In this document: positions 6,514-12,834 of the stretch, in pieces
How the letters are laid out: the number at the start of each line of letters is the position of its first letter
Position numbering within the stretch: position 1 is the first letter of the stretch
Origin: Candidatus Methanoplasma sp.
Lineage (GTDB): Archaea; Thermoplasmatota; Thermoplasmata; Methanomassiliicoccales; Methanomethylophilaceae
Reading direction: 5' to 3'
Assembly: GCA_031256615.1 (NCBI GenBank)
Contig: JAIRQG010000061.1
Span: 1-22,210, forward strand
Length of the DNA: 22,210 bases
Position numbers and translations under genes: made by a program
The notes under the pieces: model-generated
Seen by the model: the letters and a program-made list of their open reading frames with translations, nothing else
Databases searched by the model: none
What the model was told of the DNA's origin: nothing

Positions 6514-6625
6514 ACGCCAAGTGATGCAAAGACCTCGGCAATTTAATTCCTGCCGTGTATGCGACGGTGGGGATCTGAAGATCTATGCCGTGGTGCGGGC
6601 GTTTGCTGTTGTAGAAGTCCATGTA
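6470..6625 (-). pseudogene. Transposase C-terminal remnant (IS3/IS481-like)
   Basis: Read on the minus strand from 6625, the translation begins YMDFYNSKRPHHGIDLQIPT and ends at a TGA at 6470-6472. The FYNxxRPHxGI...TP pattern is the end of the DDE integrase core in IS3- and IS481-type transposases, including the Pro-rich turn. Upstream the frame is closed by a TAG at 6626-6628. A neighbouring frame offers SAEEYRKPFFS, which would suit the residues before YMDF, so a frameshift is likely. Nothing of the DDE catalytic core remains recognisable, so this is a relic, not an active element. Confidence 0.6.
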
Positions 6626-6651
6626 CTAAAGAACGGTTTTCTGTATTCTTC

Positions 6652-6682
6652 GGCGGAACTTCCTTTCGGAGGAAGCTCCGCC
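6652..6682. repeat. Palindromic element (12-bp arms)
   Basis: GGCGGAACTTCC (6652-6663) and GGAAGCTCCGCC (6671-6682) form inverted arms with a single mismatch around the loop TTTCGGA. It lies 24 bases beyond the point where the transposase frame breaks, so it may be a REP-like insertion or an element end. Confidence 0.6.
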
Positions 6683-6963
6683 TCCTCCAGAACGTCGTCT
6701 GTCGTGCAGGATGTTCTGACATCGGCCGAGACACCATTTATGGATGAATCCGGCGCTCATCCTGATGTGTCTGGCTATCCACCTTAACGATCGGCCTTCG
6801 GCCCTGTGTTCCGCCGCAAGGCATCTGTTCTTTTGGAAGTGTTGCTCCCGTCTTTTTTCCGGAGGTCATCCTTATGCTTTTCTATATCTTTGCATTATTC
6901 TTTCTGGGACCTTTTCTCATAGTTTTGACCAACTGACGATAAAAGGTTCCACTTCTTATCACC
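6683..6963. other. Gene-free segment after the transposase remnant
   Basis: No supported gene. A small GGCC-TTC-GGCC hairpin occurs near 6791. The open frames on both strands are short and have no family resemblance. The segment is probably degraded mobile DNA. Confidence 0.35.
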
Positions 6964-7011
6964 GAACACTTACGCCGTTTCGAAAGTTTGCGGTTGCCTG
7001 CGTAAGTGTTC
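6964..7011. repeat. Perfect 12-bp inverted repeat
   Basis: GAACACTTACGC at 6964-6975 is exactly complementary to GCGTAAGTGTTC at 7000-7011, with a 24-base spacer. It sits 64 bases beyond the stop of the minus-strand TM2 gene. It could be that gene's terminator hairpin or the remnant of an insertion-sequence end. Confidence 0.6.
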
Positions 7012-7074
7012 ACGATGTTCATTGATTTGATGATCGAAAAAATGAAATGAAAAAGGTTTCTGGCAATCTTTCGA

Positions 7075-7491
7075 TCACCAGGGGCGTCTTCCGCTGTTCC
7101 TCAGGGAATCATTGTATTTGTTCGCCTGTTTGTATGCATCGAATATGTTCCAGGCCCACAGAACAGCCAGCAGGACGAAGACCATGAATCCTCCGCCCAC
7201 CGCACCGCCGAGACCGCCGAACAACAGTCCGGCGAAAGCTACGAATGCGCTGGAGATGACCACCATCAGATGGATCAGCATCAGTGCAAGTCCGCGCCCT
7301 ATCCTGCCTACGTATATCTGTCCGAGGCCTGCCCACAGAATCGAGAGCAGAGCCGCGATGCCCGTGCTTTTTTCGTTCGCATAAACCACATGAGTGTGGT
7401 TTCCCATCCCATTTCCGCCCATTTTATTCCCGCACTTGTTACAGAACACTTGGTGTTCTCCTGCTTGATTTCCGCAACTGTTGCAATACAT
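7075..7491 (-). CDS. Zinc-ribbon and TM2 domain membrane protein
   Basis: The 138-residue protein starts with a compact zinc ribbon: MYCNSCGN, then FCNKCGNKM about 10 residues later, giving two CxxC knuckles. A Gly/Asn-rich linker leads to a TM2 domain from about residue 42. Its first membrane segment contains LSILWAGLGQIYVGRIGRG, the expected turn motif. A long Gly/Ala/Phe-rich hydrophobic region follows, then WAWNIFDAYKQANKYND, which matches the usual end of the domain. The start ATG has GGAG 9 bases upstream. Such proteins are common in archaea and Firmicutes, and their role is unproven. It lies alone at the right edge of the accessory stretch. Confidence 0.87.
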   Translation of the reverse strand: MYCNSCGNQAGEHQVFCNKCGNKMGGNGMGNHTHVVYANEKSTGIAALLSILWAGLGQIYVGRIGRGLALMLIHLMVVISSAFVAFAGLLFGGLGGAVGGGFMVFVLLAVLWAWNIFDAYKQANKYNDSLRNSGRRPW

Positions 7492-7509
7492 TTTTCTCTT
7501 CTCCGTAAG

Positions 7510-7728
7510 AGTTTAGCTGTCGATTCACTGCAGCATTCTTAAAGAGACAATGCTAACTGTAGCAACGTAGTCCGTCTGCCTTGGGAATTGGTCATGAAAA
7601 GATCATCTGTGGGACCCGGCGCGTGTTCTGCAGTAAACGCAGATGACCAAAAGCAACTGTGACAGAGCGCCTGACCGGCGACAATGAGCGGTATACTCAT
7701 CCTTCCCTGCGCACGTGTTTAGGAAAAA
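7510..7728. other. Intergenic segment upstream of tRNA-Gly
   Basis: I see no gene. The minus-strand frame at 7603-7797 runs into the tRNA and is a shadow. A short CTGC/GCAG hairpin lies near 7630. GATGACC and CTGA boxes near 7642-7675 recall a box C/D RNA, but the C box is imperfect and I do not call one. Confidence 0.4.
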
Positions 7729-7736
7729 GATATAAC
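7728..7736 (+). promoter_or_regulatory. TATA box of tRNA-Gly(CCC)
   Basis: AAGATATAA lies 24-32 bases before the tRNA 5' end at 7760. Confidence 0.55.
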
Positions 7737-7759
7737 CATTCCTGATTATGTGCGATAGA

Positions 7760-7831
7760 GCGATTGTAGTCCAGCGGTTAGGACGGGAGCTTCCCAAGCT
7801 TCTGACCCGGGTTCGAATCCCGGCAATCGCA
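7760..7831 (+). tRNA. tRNA-Gly (anticodon CCC)
   Basis: The acceptor GCGATTG pairs with CAATCGC, the D stem is GTCC/GGAC, and the anticodon stem GGAGC/GCTTC (one G-U) carries loop TTCCCAA. The T stem CCGGG/CCCGG carries loop TTCGAAT, and the discriminator is A. The bases after it are C, C, T, so the terminal CCA is not encoded. It lies 52 bases upstream of rtcA. Confidence 0.97.
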
Positions 7832-7883
7832 CCTCCAGATTTACAGATTGCATATTTGCATCCTGCGACACGTCGGTGAAAAC

Positions 7884-8915
7884 ATGCTTGAGATAGACAG
7901 TTCCAGAGGAGAAGGTGGCGGACAGATGGTCAGAACATCTGTAGCATTGTCTGCGATCACAGGCATCCCGACCAAACTTACCCGCATCAGGGAGACGAGA
8001 CCCACGAACGGCCTGTCAAAACAGCACACAACGGCGATAAAAGCAGTGGCCGACATGACCGGTTCAAAGGCCGAAGGCAACACAGTGGGGTCAAGCGAAC
8101 TCACATTCTATCCGGGGAACGAAGAGCATTCCTTCCCTCCGTTGGACATCGGGTCCGCGGGCAGCATCAGCTTGGTGCTTCAGGCGGTCCTTCTCGCGGC
8201 CAGAAAGAACAAAAAGAAATTAACAATAGATATAACAGGCGGGACGAACGTGATGTGGGCGCCGCCTCTGGATTCTTATGAGCTTGTTCTTTTTCCCCTC
8301 ATGAAAAGAATGGGGATAAATGCACATCTCAACATCATCGAGAGGGGATTCTATCCCATCGGCGGAGGGCATGTGAAGGTCACGCTTGACCCGATCGGGA
8401 AGATCGCTCCGCTCGAGGTCAACGCTCTGGGCAGTTTGAAGTACATAAAAGTAAGATGTTTCATACAGCATTTGTCGGAAAGGATCGCTAAAGAGATGGT
8501 GGACGCCTGCGTCAGGACCATCGGGGACGAGTATGAGATAGAAATTGAGGTCCAGAACTGCACTGGAAACTCCAGGGGTGCAGGGCTTGTCCTTGTCGCA
8601 AACTACGAGAACGGCAAGCTTTCCAGCAATGTCCTTACATCAAGAGGCCATTCCACCGAACAATCCGGGGTCGATGCCGCAAAGGACCTTCTTCAGGAAA
8701 TGAACGCTGGTTCCACAATGGATGTGCATACTGCGGACCAGCTCCTGCCCTATATGGCAATGGCCGATGGCAAAAGCAGCTTCGTGGTGTCAAGAATAAG
8801 CAAGCACCTCCTGAGCCAGATGGATACCCTTGAGTCTTTCCTCAATGTCAGGTTCGGTGTTGAGAGAAAAAGCGACGGGTATCATTTCTCCGTATCGTCC
8901 GAGGGGTATCCGTGA
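7884..8915 (+). CDS. rtcA: RNA 3'-terminal phosphate cyclase
   Basis: RtcA uses ATP to turn a 3'-phosphate on RNA into a 2',3'-cyclic phosphate through an enzyme-AMP intermediate. The 343-residue product begins MLEIDSSRGEGGGQMVRTSV, the family's characteristic N-terminus, and GGTGA lies just upstream of this ATG; the earlier in-frame ATG at 7848 adds 12 non-family residues. RPTNGLSKQH and the GGTNVMWAPP segment are conserved. The C-terminal SRISKHLLSQMDTLESFL holds the His (308 here) that aligns with the adenylated His of E. coli RtcA. Length is normal for the family. The stop overlaps the next gene's GTG start by 4 bases, so rtcA and the riboflavin-pathway reductase are probably cotranscribed. 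Confidence 0.95.
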   Translation: MLEIDSSRGEGGGQMVRTSVALSAITGIPTKLTRIRETRPTNGLSKQHTTAIKAVADMTGSKAEGNTVGSSELTFYPGNEEHSFPPLDIGSAGSISLVLQAVLLAARKNKKKLTIDITGGTNVMWAPPLDSYELVLFPLMKRMGINAHLNIIERGFYPIGGGHVKVTLDPIGKIAPLEVNALGSLKYIKVRCFIQHLSERIAKEMVDACVRTIGDEYEIEIEVQNCTGNSRGAGLVLVANYENGKLSSNVLTSRGHSTEQSGVDAAKDLLQEMNAGSTMDVHTADQLLPYMAMADGKSSFVVSRISKHLLSQMDTLESFLNVRFGVERKSDGYHFSVSSEGYP

Positions 8916-9544
8916 GACCGTTCGTTCATGTGAACTGCGCCATGTCCGCTGACGGGAAGATCGCCGGCATCGAAAGGAAACAGGTCCGGATATCATCGGA
9001 TGAGGACAAGAACCGGGTAAAGGAACTCAGGAAGAAATACGATGCTATCCTTGTCGGGGTCGGCACGGTCCTTGCCGATGACCCCCACCTTACCGTCAAA
9101 GAACTGGATTACGACACCAATCCGATAAGGATAGTGATAGATCCGCACGGGAGGACCCCGGATAACGCGCTGGTGCTTGATGAGAAGGCGCCGACCGTCA
9201 TGATCACATCGTCCGATTGCGAAAAAGAGTGGGACTGCGAAGAGACCATACATTTTGAGGGCGAACTCTGCCTTTCGGAGATGCTTGAAACGCTTGCCGA
9301 AGAGATCGGTATCGAAAGCATCCTCGTCGAAGGCGGCGGAGAGACGATCGCCCACTTCTTCAGAGAAGGCCTTGTGGACAGATACACCGTGTTCGTCGGC
9401 GGGCTGATCATCGGCGGACGGGCTGCCCCGACACCTGCCGGCGGAGACGGCTGGGCTGCGGAGAACGGGATCAAGCTTGTTCTCAAAGACAGCATGGTCA
9501 TGGGAAATGGGGTCGTTCTCACCTTTGAACCGGAAAAAAGATGA
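8912..9544 (+). CDS. arfC: 2,5-diamino-6-(ribosylamino)pyrimidinone 5'-phosphate reductase
   Basis: This is a RibD C-terminal-domain reductase of 210 residues without a deaminase domain, as in archaeal and fungal riboflavin synthesis, where the ribosyl side chain is reduced by NAD(P)H before deamination. Motifs are clear: NCAMSADGKIAG at residues 8-19, LVGVGTVLADDPHLT, IRIVIDPHGRTP, ILVEGGGETIAHFF, and GGRAAPTPAGGDGW. The start is a GTG that overlaps the rtcA stop (GTGA), implying translational coupling. In methanogens the pathway also feeds the deazaflavin chromophore of F420. No other riboflavin gene is in the window. The functional call follows family membership and is strong. Confidence 0.93.
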   Translation: MRPFVHVNCAMSADGKIAGIERKQVRISSDEDKNRVKELRKKYDAILVGVGTVLADDPHLTVKELDYDTNPIRIVIDPHGRTPDNALVLDEKAPTVMITSSDCEKEWDCEETIHFEGELCLSEMLETLAEEIGIESILVEGGGETIAHFFREGLVDRYTVFVGGLIIGGRAAPTPAGGDGWAAENGIKLVLKDSMVMGNGVVLTFEPEKR

Positions 9545-9560
9545 ATTTCACGCCAATGGC

Positions 9561-9569
9561 TTTATAATC
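9561..9569 (+). promoter_or_regulatory. TATA box of the mtnA operon
   Basis: TTTATAATC lies about 35-40 bases before the TTG start at 9602 and predicts transcription from near 9588-9592, just ahead of the GGGGAG ribosome site. This placement rules out the earlier TTG at 9578 as a start on such a transcript. Confidence 0.5.
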
Positions 9570-9601
9570 ATAACAGATTGACAGAAAGGGGAGTACTGCT
9601 T

Positions 9602-10606
9602 TTGAAAGTAAGAACAGAAGGCGGGATCAGAGACCTGAGAGCAATATGGTTCAGCAACGGGAAGGTCATGATGATCGACCAGAGGGAACTCCCTCACAGA
9701 GTGGTGACTGTCGGCTTTAACAATTATCTCGATGTAGCGGAGGCCATCAGGAACATGACCACCCGAGGTGCGCCGTCGATAGGCGCAGCGGCCGCTTACG
9801 GAATGTGTCTTGCGGCGCTTTCAGGCATCGATCTTGATCTGGCATCCAAAAATATCAAAGCGGCAAGACCCACTGCCAATGATCTTTTCTTTGCTGTCGA
9901 TCATATGCATTCTCTCCTCAAAAAAGGTTCAGACCCGGTCAGAGCGGCGAACGACTATGCTGACATGATCGTCAGAAAATGCACAAAGATCGGCGAGCAC
10001 GGTTCCAAACTCATCCGGGACGGCATGAATGTAATGACCCATTGTAACGCCGGAGCCCTTGCAACGGTGGACGTAGGTACGGCGCTGGCCCCCATGAGGA
10101 AAGCATGGGCGGACGGAAAAAGATTCTTCGTATATGTATCGGAAACAAGGCCCAGACTTCAGGGCATGCAGCTTACCGCGTGGGAACTCGGCCAGGAGGG
10201 GATCAGACACGCCATCATCCCAGACGGCGCTTCCGCATATTACATGGAAAAAGGCGTGGACCTGATAATAACGGGCGCTGACCGCATCACGGCCAACGGC
10301 GACTTCGCCAACAAGATCGGGACATTCGACAAAGCGATATTGGCGAAACACTTCGGCATACCTTTCTACGTGGCAGCTCCGATCTCCACCTTCGATCTAG
10401 ATATGAAGATGGGCAGGGCCATTGAGATCGAACAAAGATCGGAGAAAGAGGTCACCGAGGTGCGCGGAATAAGCATAGCACCGGCCGGATCCCCCGCCTT
10501 GAATCCTGCGTTCGATGTCACTCCCGCAGAGCTTGTCACCGGTTTCATAACCGAGAAAGGGATATTCGGCCCGAAAGATGTCAAAAAGGTGATGGAAAAT
10601 GAATGA
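9602..10606 (+). CDS. mtnA: MtnA-family aldose-1-phosphate isomerase
   Basis: The eIF2B-like isomerase family converts 5-methylthioribose-1-phosphate, or in some methanogens 5-deoxyribose-1-phosphate, to the ketose. I start at TTG 9602 because GGGGAG lies 7 bases before it and MKVRTEGGIRDLRAIWF matches the family. The product is 334 residues. TTRGAPSIGAAAAYG lies near residues 53-67. The catalytic Cys is in MTHCNAGALAT (Cys148) and the catalytic Asp is in GADRITANGD (Asp227). The signature ends ANKIGTFDKAILAKHFG then IPFYVAAPISTFD. The stop overlaps the start of a class II aldolase by 8 bases, pointing to a short salvage pathway. A ribose-1,5-bisphosphate isomerase is a related alternative, less favoured by the neighbour. 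Confidence 0.9.
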   Translation: MKVRTEGGIRDLRAIWFSNGKVMMIDQRELPHRVVTVGFNNYLDVAEAIRNMTTRGAPSIGAAAAYGMCLAALSGIDLDLASKNIKAARPTANDLFFAVDHMHSLLKKGSDPVRAANDYADMIVRKCTKIGEHGSKLIRDGMNVMTHCNAGALATVDVGTALAPMRKAWADGKRFFVYVSETRPRLQGMQLTAWELGQEGIRHAIIPDGASAYYMEKGVDLIITGADRITANGDFANKIGTFDKAILAKHFGIPFYVAAPISTFDLDMKMGRAIEIEQRSEKEVTEVRGISIAPAGSPALNPAFDVTPAELVTGFITEKGIFGPKDVKKVMENE

Positions 10607-11204
10607 ACAGACCGCGCGCAAAAAGCTGGCAGATGTATGCGGACTTCTTTATGACCGGAACCTCACGGTCTCCGCCGGGGGCAACATGAGCCTGCGCCTT
10701 AACGAAAAAGAGTTCATAATAACTCCGTCCGGCAGGAACAAAGGCCTCCTGAAGCCGGATGAGATGGTATTGATGAACATTAACGGGAAAGTCCTTTCCG
10801 ACGGGAAACCGTCTATCGAGAATAAATTCCACATAGCGCTGTTCAAAGCAAACCCGGACACCGCCTCTGTGATACACTGCCATCCTCTCTATTGCACCGC
10901 ACTTGCCGTCAGGGGAGAGAAAATAAAGAGTACGCTCACGCCGGAAGGGGTCATCCTCTTGGGAAACGTTCCGATGATCGGATATTTCACGCCTGGCTCT
11001 AAAAAACTAACGGACGCCGTCGCAGAACATGCTTCGTGCAAAGCGATGCTTATGGAGAGACACGGCGCAATAACGCAGGGCAGGACCCTGGAAGAAGCGT
11101 TCAACCGGATGGAAGAACTGGAGTTCCAGGCGAAATTGCAGATGTTGGCAGGCGATGCGGAAGAACTCCCGTTGTCTGAGATAAAGAAACTTTCAAAGAT
11201 GTGA
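10599..11204 (+). CDS. Class II aldolase (fuculose-1-phosphate aldolase type)
   Basis: This is a zinc-dependent class II aldolase, 201 residues, starting at an ATG inside the end of mtnA. The metal site is complete: His93 and His95 in VIHCHPLYCTALA and His155 in MERHGAITQG. The catalytic Glu is Glu74 in PSIENKFH. SAGGNMSLRL and FIITPSGRNKGLL form the phosphate-binding part. Coupled to mtnA, it most probably cleaves 5-deoxyribulose-1-phosphate or 5-methylthioribulose-1-phosphate to DHAP and an aldehyde. In methanogens the lactaldehyde product can serve F420 synthesis. A MtnB-type dehydratase is a relative with the same fold, but the kept aldolase Glu and the absence of other mtn genes argue against it. 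The exact substrate is inferred. Confidence 0.88.
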   Translation: MNEQTARKKLADVCGLLYDRNLTVSAGGNMSLRLNEKEFIITPSGRNKGLLKPDEMVLMNINGKVLSDGKPSIENKFHIALFKANPDTASVIHCHPLYCTALAVRGEKIKSTLTPEGVILLGNVPMIGYFTPGSKKLTDAVAEHASCKAMLMERHGAITQGRTLEEAFNRMEELEFQAKLQMLAGDAEELPLSEIKKLSKM

Positions 11205-11208
11205 TCGC

Positions 11209-12291
11209 ATGGCGATACTCGTAACAAAATGGTTCGGGGTCTTCCTCATTGATGAAAAGAGCGGGAAGGTCATCGACAAAAAGCTCATGCCGAAGGATCC
11301 GGATCTTATGGCAGAGAAACTTGCGGCTGTACAAAGAGGTTCCATACTTGAAGAGGAGAGAGAACTTGCCGGGAAGATGCCGAAGGTCTCCGTTTCCGCC
11401 GCAAGGCAATCCGAGTTAGGAAGACCGATTTTCTACGACTCCTCATTCCTCGATCCGAAGTCGTTCGGGTTCACCGAAGATCTGATGCACAGCGCAATGC
11501 TGGGTCTCGGAAGACTGAGGACCTCCGAGCCTGTGCCCCGGGACAGGAACCTGGTCCATGCGATAAGAGGGCTGGACGACCTTATCGAAAGCTCCAATCT
11601 TCTTAACGAAAGGCTGCATGAGTGGTATGGGATGCATTTTCCTGAACTGTCCGATATCGCAAAGGATGACAGGTATGCCATGCTCATAGCCGAACACGGC
11701 GATCGGGAAAGTATCATCAAAGAGCTCGGCATAGACATCGGTTCCGTCGGCGCAGACCTTGACAGCGGCGATCTGAAGGAAATGATGGGTTTCGCCGATG
11801 CCGTTGTCAGGCTGTATGAGAAAAGAGAGAACATGGAACTGTACATCGCCGAGATAGCTTCGGAGACCGCACCGAACATGTGTACGTTGATCGGCGCTCC
11901 TCTTTCGGCCCGGCTTATATCCTTAGCCGGAGGGTTGGAAAGATTATCCTCGCTGCCTTCCTCCACTGTGCAGCTGCTCGGCGCTGAGAAAGCAATGTTC
12001 CGGCATCTGAGGTCGGGCAAACGCCCCCCGAAACACGGCGTGATCTATCAGCATCCCGAGGTGCACAGGTCGCCTTATTGGCAGAGAGGCAAAATAGCCA
12101 GGGCTCTTGCGGGAAAGATACTTATTGCCGCAAAGATCGATGCCAATAAAGGATCATTCAGAGGCGAGATCCTCAAAGAGGAGTTCGAAGCACGCGTCAG
12201 AGACATTCAGGAACGCTACCCCGAGGCACCGAAGAAAAAACAGAGCCAGAGCATGCCAAAGAAGAGGCACAATAACAAATCCAGGCGCTGA
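11209..12291 (+). CDS. NOP5 (Nop56/58) box C/D RNP core protein
   Basis: NOP5 bridges L7Ae-bound box C/D guide RNA and fibrillarin for 2'-O-methylation of rRNA and tRNA. The 360-residue product has an N-terminal fibrillarin-binding domain, a helical coiled-coil middle (about 90-215), and the NOP domain from about 220: PNMCTLIGAPLSARLISLAG, LLGAEKAMFRHL, RPPKHGVIYQHP and RGKIARALAGKI. It ends in a Lys/Arg-rich tail (KKKQSQSMPKKRHNNKSRR), usual for the family. It begins 4 bases after the aldolase stop and is probably read in the same transcript. Unusually, the fibrillarin gene that commonly follows nop5 in archaea is absent here; eIF5A comes next. Confidence 0.94.
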   Translation: MAILVTKWFGVFLIDEKSGKVIDKKLMPKDPDLMAEKLAAVQRGSILEEERELAGKMPKVSVSAARQSELGRPIFYDSSFLDPKSFGFTEDLMHSAMLGLGRLRTSEPVPRDRNLVHAIRGLDDLIESSNLLNERLHEWYGMHFPELSDIAKDDRYAMLIAEHGDRESIIKELGIDIGSVGADLDSGDLKEMMGFADAVVRLYEKRENMELYIAEIASETAPNMCTLIGAPLSARLISLAGGLERLSSLPSSTVQLLGAEKAMFRHLRSGKRPPKHGVIYQHPEVHRSPYWQRGKIARALAGKILIAAKIDANKGSFRGEILKEEFEARVRDIQERYPEAPKKKQSQSMPKKRHNNKSRR

Positions 12292-12319
12292 CCCGCAACA
12301 AATGCTACATACAAAACAT

Positions 12320-12446
12320 ATTTAAATATAGGGGACGGATAAGGAAACAAGATAAAAAATGCCGTCATCATCCGATGAAAAACGGCCAATCCAGCATTTC
12401 GGAGGAGAGTTGGATTGCAGACCGGCGGTATAAGGAAGGTTAAAAA
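12320..12446 (+). promoter_or_regulatory. Promoter and structured leader of eIF5A
   Basis: ATTTAAATATA at 12320-12330 is a strong TATA box, giving a leader of about 90 bases. Within it CAATCCA (12387-12393) pairs with TGGATTG (12411-12417), and the loop displays CGGAGGAG, a Shine-Dalgarno-like sequence with no start codon right after it. An ATG at 12359 opens a 24-codon frame that ends in TAA at 12431-12433. GGAAGGT then precedes the true ATG at 12447. The arrangement could be regulatory, but no known riboswitch is recognised. Confidence 0.5.
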
Positions 12447-12824
12447 ATGTGGGAAATGAAAGAGATCAGGGAGCTAAAGGTGGGAAGGTACGTCAACATC
12501 GATGAGTCCCCCTGCAAGATCATATCGATCAGCACATCAAAACCCGGAAAACACGGGTCCGCAAAAGCCAGCATCGACGCCGCAGATATCTTTACAGGCG
12601 CCAAAAAATCGATCAATGCTCCCGTGAGCACGAAGGTGCAGGTCCCTCAGATCGACAAGAGAAAAGGACAGGTCCTGTCGATACAGGGCAGCGAGGTCCA
12701 GATAATGGACCTTGAGACGTTCGAGACCTTCTCTATGGCCATCAATGAAGACCACGAAGGCCCCCTTGTTGAGGGCGGAGAGGTCATGTACATCGTCGCG
12801 ATGGGAAGGAACAAACTTTTGTAA
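12447..12824 (+). CDS. Translation factor aIF5A
   Basis: aIF5A relieves ribosome stalling, and its activity depends on hypusine or deoxyhypusine on one lysine. The 125-residue product has the modified loop SKPGKHGSAK, with the acceptor Lys35. An SH3-like N-terminal domain precedes it, and an OB-fold C-terminal half begins around residue 70 (KGQVLSIQGSEVQIMDLETF). GGAAGGT lies 7 bases before the ATG; a second in-frame ATG at 12456 is possible. The gene has its own TATA box and is followed after 10 bases by an agmatinase-family gene whose ribosome site overlaps its stop. That coupling hints at a link between polyamine supply and modification of this factor. Confidence 0.96.
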   Translation: MWEMKEIRELKVGRYVNIDESPCKIISISTSKPGKHGSAKASIDAADIFTGAKKSINAPVSTKVQVPQIDKRKGQVLSIQGSEVQIMDLETFETFSMAINEDHEGPLVEGGEVMYIVAMGRNKLL

Positions 12825-12834
12825 GGTGACATCC

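Noticed and set aside
6626..6628. In-frame TAG before the transposase tail read as pyrrolysine
   Set aside because: The frame upstream of it does not match a transposase, whereas another frame does, so a frameshift or deletion is the simpler explanation.
7640..7680. Possible box C/D guide RNA (GATGACC ... CTGA)
   Set aside because: The C box is imperfect and no D'/C' boxes or terminal stem are evident.
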